A stretch of 8,488 nucleotides of DNA, from assembly GCA_943325355.2 (NCBI GenBank), contig CALPPA020000069.1, forward strand, positions 1-8,488. Direction: 5' to 3'. A program made the translations under genes and the position numbers. Shown one piece after another: positions 5,973-8,488 of this stretch (within the stretch, counting starts at the first letter, position 1; every line of letters starts with the position of its first letter). The stretch is from Klebsiella pneumoniae. Lineage in GTDB: Bacteria > Bacteroidota > Bacteroidia > Flavobacteriales > Flavobacteriaceae. The notes beneath the pieces are model-generated. The model ran no database searches. It was not told where the DNA came from and saw nothing but the letters and a program-made list of their open reading frames with translations.

Positions 5973-6872
5973 TTATTTAAGCATCATGTATTTCTTTATT
6001 TCTGCATCTGAAATTTTGGGATTAGCTCCTTCTTGACCCGCTACTAATGCTCCAATGGCACAAGCGTAATTCAAAGATTTTTGAGGAGATTTTCCCTTTA
6101 GCAACCTAACTATTAGAGTGGCTAAAAAAGAATCCCCCGCGCCAACGGTATCAACCACTTTAATAAAATAACCACTGTTGTAATAAAATTTATTGTTAGT
6201 ATACAAAACGGCTCCAAAAGCTCCCTTGGTTACACAGACTTGTTTCGTGTTTGTTTTTTCAGCGATGAACTTGATGTTTTGTTCAAAAGAATTATAAGGG
6301 GACTCTAATTTTCGGCTTATTTCCCATAACTCTTCATCATTGAGTTTAATAAAGTCAGCCTTTGACATCAATTCTAGAAGTACTTCTGTTCTATAATAGG
6401 GAGCTCTTAGATTGGCATCAAAAACTTTATATTTAGCTTTATCCAACAAAGCATACAAGGTTGATCTGGAAATTTCATCCCTACAGATTAAGCTACCAAA
6501 AATAAAAACATCTGATGCTGAAACCTTTTCAATCATTTCATTTGTCAACGTGATTTTATCCCAGGAAGAAGGATATAGAATGTCATAAGAAGCATTTCCT
6601 TTATCATTAATCATTACATTAACAACTCCGGTTTTATAGTCCTCTCCAACTTGAATGGAATTGGAACTGACATTCTGATTATTTATATAGGACAATATTT
6701 CATCTCCATCTTCGTCTAAACCAACGCGGCTTATGATGGTGGATTCAATGCCTAAATTCTTCATTCTTAAGGCTACATTTAATGGCGCTCCTCCAATCTT
6801 TTTGTGAGATGGAAATACATCCCATAAGACCTCTCCGAAACAAACTGCTTTTAAATTGTTTTTCTTTTTCAT
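5973..6872 (-). CDS. PfkB-family carbohydrate kinase, probable fructokinase
   Basis: The protein has 299 residues from ATG 6870-6872. The frame extends three codons further to a TTG at 6879-6881, but that overlaps a TAnnTTTG box and the ATG is preferred. The N-terminal CFGEVLWDVFP (11-21) and sugar-binding GGAPLNVALRMKNLG (27-41) form PfkB signature 1 and are typical of fructokinases. FDANLR is at 151-156. Signature 2, DTVGAGDSF at 241-249, has the catalytic base Asp247 and the anion hole GAGD. Length and motif order are normal. The reaction should be ATP-dependent phosphorylation of fructose (to fructose 6-phosphate) in the cytosol; other ketoses or 2-keto sugars remain possible. It lies 108 bp downstream of the alpha-galactosidase gene on the same strand, and both may serve raffinose-type sugars. 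A strong terminator follows. Confidence 0.9.
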   Translation of the reverse strand: MKKKNNLKAVCFGEVLWDVFPSHKKIGGAPLNVALRMKNLGIESTIISRVGLDEDGDEILSYINNQNVSSNSIQVGEDYKTGVVNVMINDKGNASYDILYPSSWDKITLTNEMIEKVSASDVFIFGSLICRDEISRSTLYALLDKAKYKVFDANLRAPYYRTEVLLELMSKADFIKLNDEELWEISRKLESPYNSFEQNIKFIAEKTNTKQVCVTKGAFGAVLYTNNKFYYNSGYFIKVVDTVGAGDSFLATLIVRLLKGKSPQKSLNYACAIGALVAGQEGANPKISDAEIKKYMMLK

Positions 6873-6878
6873 AATGCT

Positions 6879-6886
6879 CAAAATTA
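6879..6886 (-). promoter_or_regulatory. TAnnTTTG match (TAATTTTG) immediately before the kinase ATG
   Basis: An exact -7 match on the - strand but only 6 bases before the ATG at 6872, so a transcript from here would be leaderless or nearly so. It may be chance; the match at 6947-6954 is a better-placed alternative. Confidence 0.25.
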
Positions 6887-6887
6887 A

Positions 6888-6913
6888 GAGCCGGCAAAAT
6901 AACCTGCAGGCTC
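6888..6913. repeat. Inverted repeat in the kinase leader
   Basis: GAGCC (6888-6892) and GGCTC (6909-6913) are reverse complements around 16 bases, and the right arm overlaps the palindrome CCTGCAGG (6903-6910). It lies between the two candidate promoters for the kinase gene, so it could be an operator or a leader hairpin. No T-run follows on the - strand, so it is not a terminator. The stem is short. Confidence 0.3.
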
Positions 6914-6946
6914 ACCTTTTATCATTTTAATATTTTTGATTTACAC

Positions 6947-6954
6947 CAAATTTA
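6947..6954 (-). promoter_or_regulatory. Bacteroidota -7 box (TAAATTTG), candidate promoter of the kinase gene
   Basis: An exact TAnnTTTG match on the - strand, 74 bases before the kinase ATG and 26 bases after the alpha-galactosidase stop. A TTG lies 23 nt upstream (6978-6980). It would give a leader of about 65-70 nt that includes the inverted repeat at 6888-6913. No hairpin with T-run separates the two genes, so read-through from the alpha-galactosidase gene is also possible. Confidence 0.4.
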
Positions 6955-6980
6955 TCACTTTAAATCCGGATACTTTTCAA

Positions 6981-8488
6981 TTATTGAACTTCATTTATTT
7001 CCAGCAATACACTGGTTCTTTTCAAATTAACATTAGGATTAAATCCTGCTTTCATCAAAAAATCACCTGTATATACTTTATTGGAAGCAATTGATGAAGT
7101 TACCCCTGGATATAAGTTAATTTCTTTTACCTTATATTTTTTCTTTGGATTTAATCCATTCAATACCACCGGTTGCTCCGTTGCGGTTATAGCATATCTG
7201 TTATTGACTAAATAGGTAAAAACAATCGCCTTGCTTTTATCTGGATTTACATACATTAAAGCTGCAATATCATTTTCGTGAGGATTGACTAGACGATACA
7301 TTGCGCCGCGCCAAACTATATCTTTAAATGAATTGTAATTTATTATAGCTTGTTTGCAGAATATTTTATCCTTTTCGTCCAATTTTCCTGCTACAATATC
7401 AAAACCTAATTTGCCCATACTAGCCACATCAACCTTAAATTTCAACGGTTGTTTTCCCCAATCGGTAACGTGATTATCCACAGCAATGGAAGGAAAAAAA
7501 TAGGAGTAATCCCATTGAACAAAAATTCTTTCTAAAGGCTCTGTGTCATCTGTTGGCCAAAATTCTGTGAAATATTTCAGCAATTCATAATCACCACGAC
7601 CGCCGCCTCCGGAACATAACATCATGGGAACCTTCGGATATTTTGCTCGAATTCGCTGAAGCACTTTGTACAATCCCTCCGTGTAATCTACATACAAATT
7701 AGATTGCGGCAATCCTTTTTTATTAAGATAAGATGAATAAGCGTTATAAATTACCGCATTACAATCCCATTTTATAAATGCCAGTTCTGGATTTTTTACG
7801 AATAGATTATCCACAATCCCAAAAACAAAATCCTGTACTTCGGGATTAGACAAGTCCAACACCATTTGATTTCTATAATAAATTTCAGGCCTTTGCGGTT
7901 GTTTTATAACCCAATCAGGATGCTTTTCATAGAGTTCACTCTTTGGGTTTACCATTTCAGGTTCAATCCAAATACCAAATTTTATTCCTTCTTTTTGAGC
8001 TTCTTTTACCAAATAGCCCAAACCACTCGGTAGTTTCTTCTTGTTTTCCTGCCAATCCCCAAGACCTGCATCATCATTATTTCTTGGATATTTGTTGCCA
8101 AACCAGCCATCGTCCAATAAAAACAGATCGACACCCAAATCTTTTGCGTCTTTAAACAAGCCTGTTATTTTATTTTCATCAAAATCAAAATAGGTAGCTT
8201 CCCAATTGTTTAGTAGTGTAAGTCGTTCGCCCTGACCATCAAGAAGTCTGTATTTTCTTGCCCAATCGTGAAGATTTCTGCTGTCCTCTCCTGTTCCGTT
8301 GTTAGATAAGGCATAGATTAGAGCAGGTGTTTTAAAAATTTCATTTGGAGCCAGGGAATATTCCGAGGCAAATGGATTAATCCCTGCAATGAGTCGAAGG
8401 TTTTTATGAGAATCGATTTCAAAATCAAGCTTAAAATTGCTACTCCAAGCTAATTGGCCCAGCATAACGCTTCCTTCATTTTCTGAGG
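6981..8488 (-). CDS. Alpha-galactosidase, glycoside hydrolase family 36 (N-terminal part outside window)
   Basis: The frame is open through the right edge (SENEGSV precedes the Met at 8463-8465, which is therefore internal). About 501 residues are visible. GH36 enzymes usually have some 700, so roughly the N-terminal beta-sandwich is missing. Counted from that Met, FLLDDGWFG (115-123), GIWIEPEMVNP (164-174) and FIKWDCN with nucleophile Asp234 (230-236) mark the TIM barrel. CSGGGGRGDYELL (284-296) and FWPTDDTEP (302-310) follow, with probable acid/base Asp306. The C-terminal beta domain ends with VLLEINEVQ. The enzyme removes terminal alpha-1,6-galactose from melibiose, raffinose, stachyose or galactomannan. 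Whether it is exported cannot be judged without the N-terminus. A sugar-kinase gene follows on the same strand. Confidence 0.93.
   Translation of the reverse strand, partial: SENEGSVMLGQLAWSSNFKLDFEIDSHKNLRLIAGINPFASEYSLAPNEIFKTPALIYALSNNGTGEDSRNLHDWARKYRLLDGQGERLTLLNNWEATYFDFDENKITGLFKDAKDLGVDLFLLDDGWFGNKYPRNNDDAGLGDWQENKKKLPSGLGYLVKEAQKEGIKFGIWIEPEMVNPKSELYEKHPDWVIKQPQRPEIYYRNQMVLDLSNPEVQDFVFGIVDNLFVKNPELAFIKWDCNAVIYNAYSSYLNKKGLPQSNLYVDYTEGLYKVLQRIRAKYPKVPMMLCSGGGGRGDYELLKYFTEFWPTDDTEPLERIFVQWDYSYFFPSIAVDNHVTDWGKQPLKFKVDVASMGKLGFDIVAGKLDEKDKIFCKQAIINYNSFKDIVWRGAMYRLVNPHENDIAALMYVNPDKSKAIVFTYLVNNRYAITATEQPVVLNGLNPKKKYKVKEINLYPGVTSSIASNKVYTGDFLMKAGFNPNVNLKRTSVLLEINEVQ

Noticed and set aside
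5803..6036. 77-codon + strand open frame across the kinase 3' end and terminator
   Set aside because: It runs through a strong terminator hairpin, overlaps the kinase gene on the opposite strand and encodes no recognisable motif.

Overview
The window is AT-rich and carries several close matches to the Bacteroidota -7 promoter element TAnnTTTG. Start codons are preceded by A-rich leaders rather than Shine-Dalgarno sequences, and the proteins are of flavobacterial type. I read it as chromosomal DNA of a Flavobacterium-like member of the Flavobacteriaceae. I see no mobile element, CRISPR array, tRNA or intact rRNA gene.

Left part (1-1350, + strand): the 3' end of an SGNH-hydrolase-like gene sits one base before a Gfo/Idh/MocA NAD(P)-dependent oxidoreductase gene, so the two are almost certainly co-transcribed. 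A bidirectional hairpin terminator at 1300-1325 separates them from a convergent gene on the - strand.

Divergent pair (1348-3005): a small secreted protein with an internally duplicated beta-rich module (- strand) is divergent from a cupin-AraC regulator (+ strand). The 185 bp between them hold a TAnnTTTG box for each gene, a perfect 9-bp inverted repeat and a G/C-tract inverted repeat in an otherwise AT-rich spacer. This is the best candidate in the window for a small, uncharacterised regulatory unit.

DNA-damage tolerance (3120-4825, + strand): a complete umuC (Y-family polymerase) overlaps a complete umuD (LexA/S24-type self-cleaving protein) by 10 bp. The order is umuC-umuD, the reverse of E. 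coli umuDC. All catalytic residues are present.

Right part (4833-8488, - strand): an exported PHB-depolymerase/feruloyl-esterase-like hydrolase, a PfkB-family sugar kinase of fructokinase type, and a GH36 alpha-galactosidase cut by the window edge. The kinase and alpha-galactosidase together suggest use of galactosyl-sucrose sugars (raffinose family): galactose is removed first and fructose is phosphorylated later. This pathway is an inference from two genes. A strong hairpin terminator follows the kinase gene, and between it and the kinase stop codon lies a 3' UTR with direct and inverted repeats.

Overall this is mostly ordinary chromosomal content. I found no clearly new multi-gene system; the findings are modest leads.
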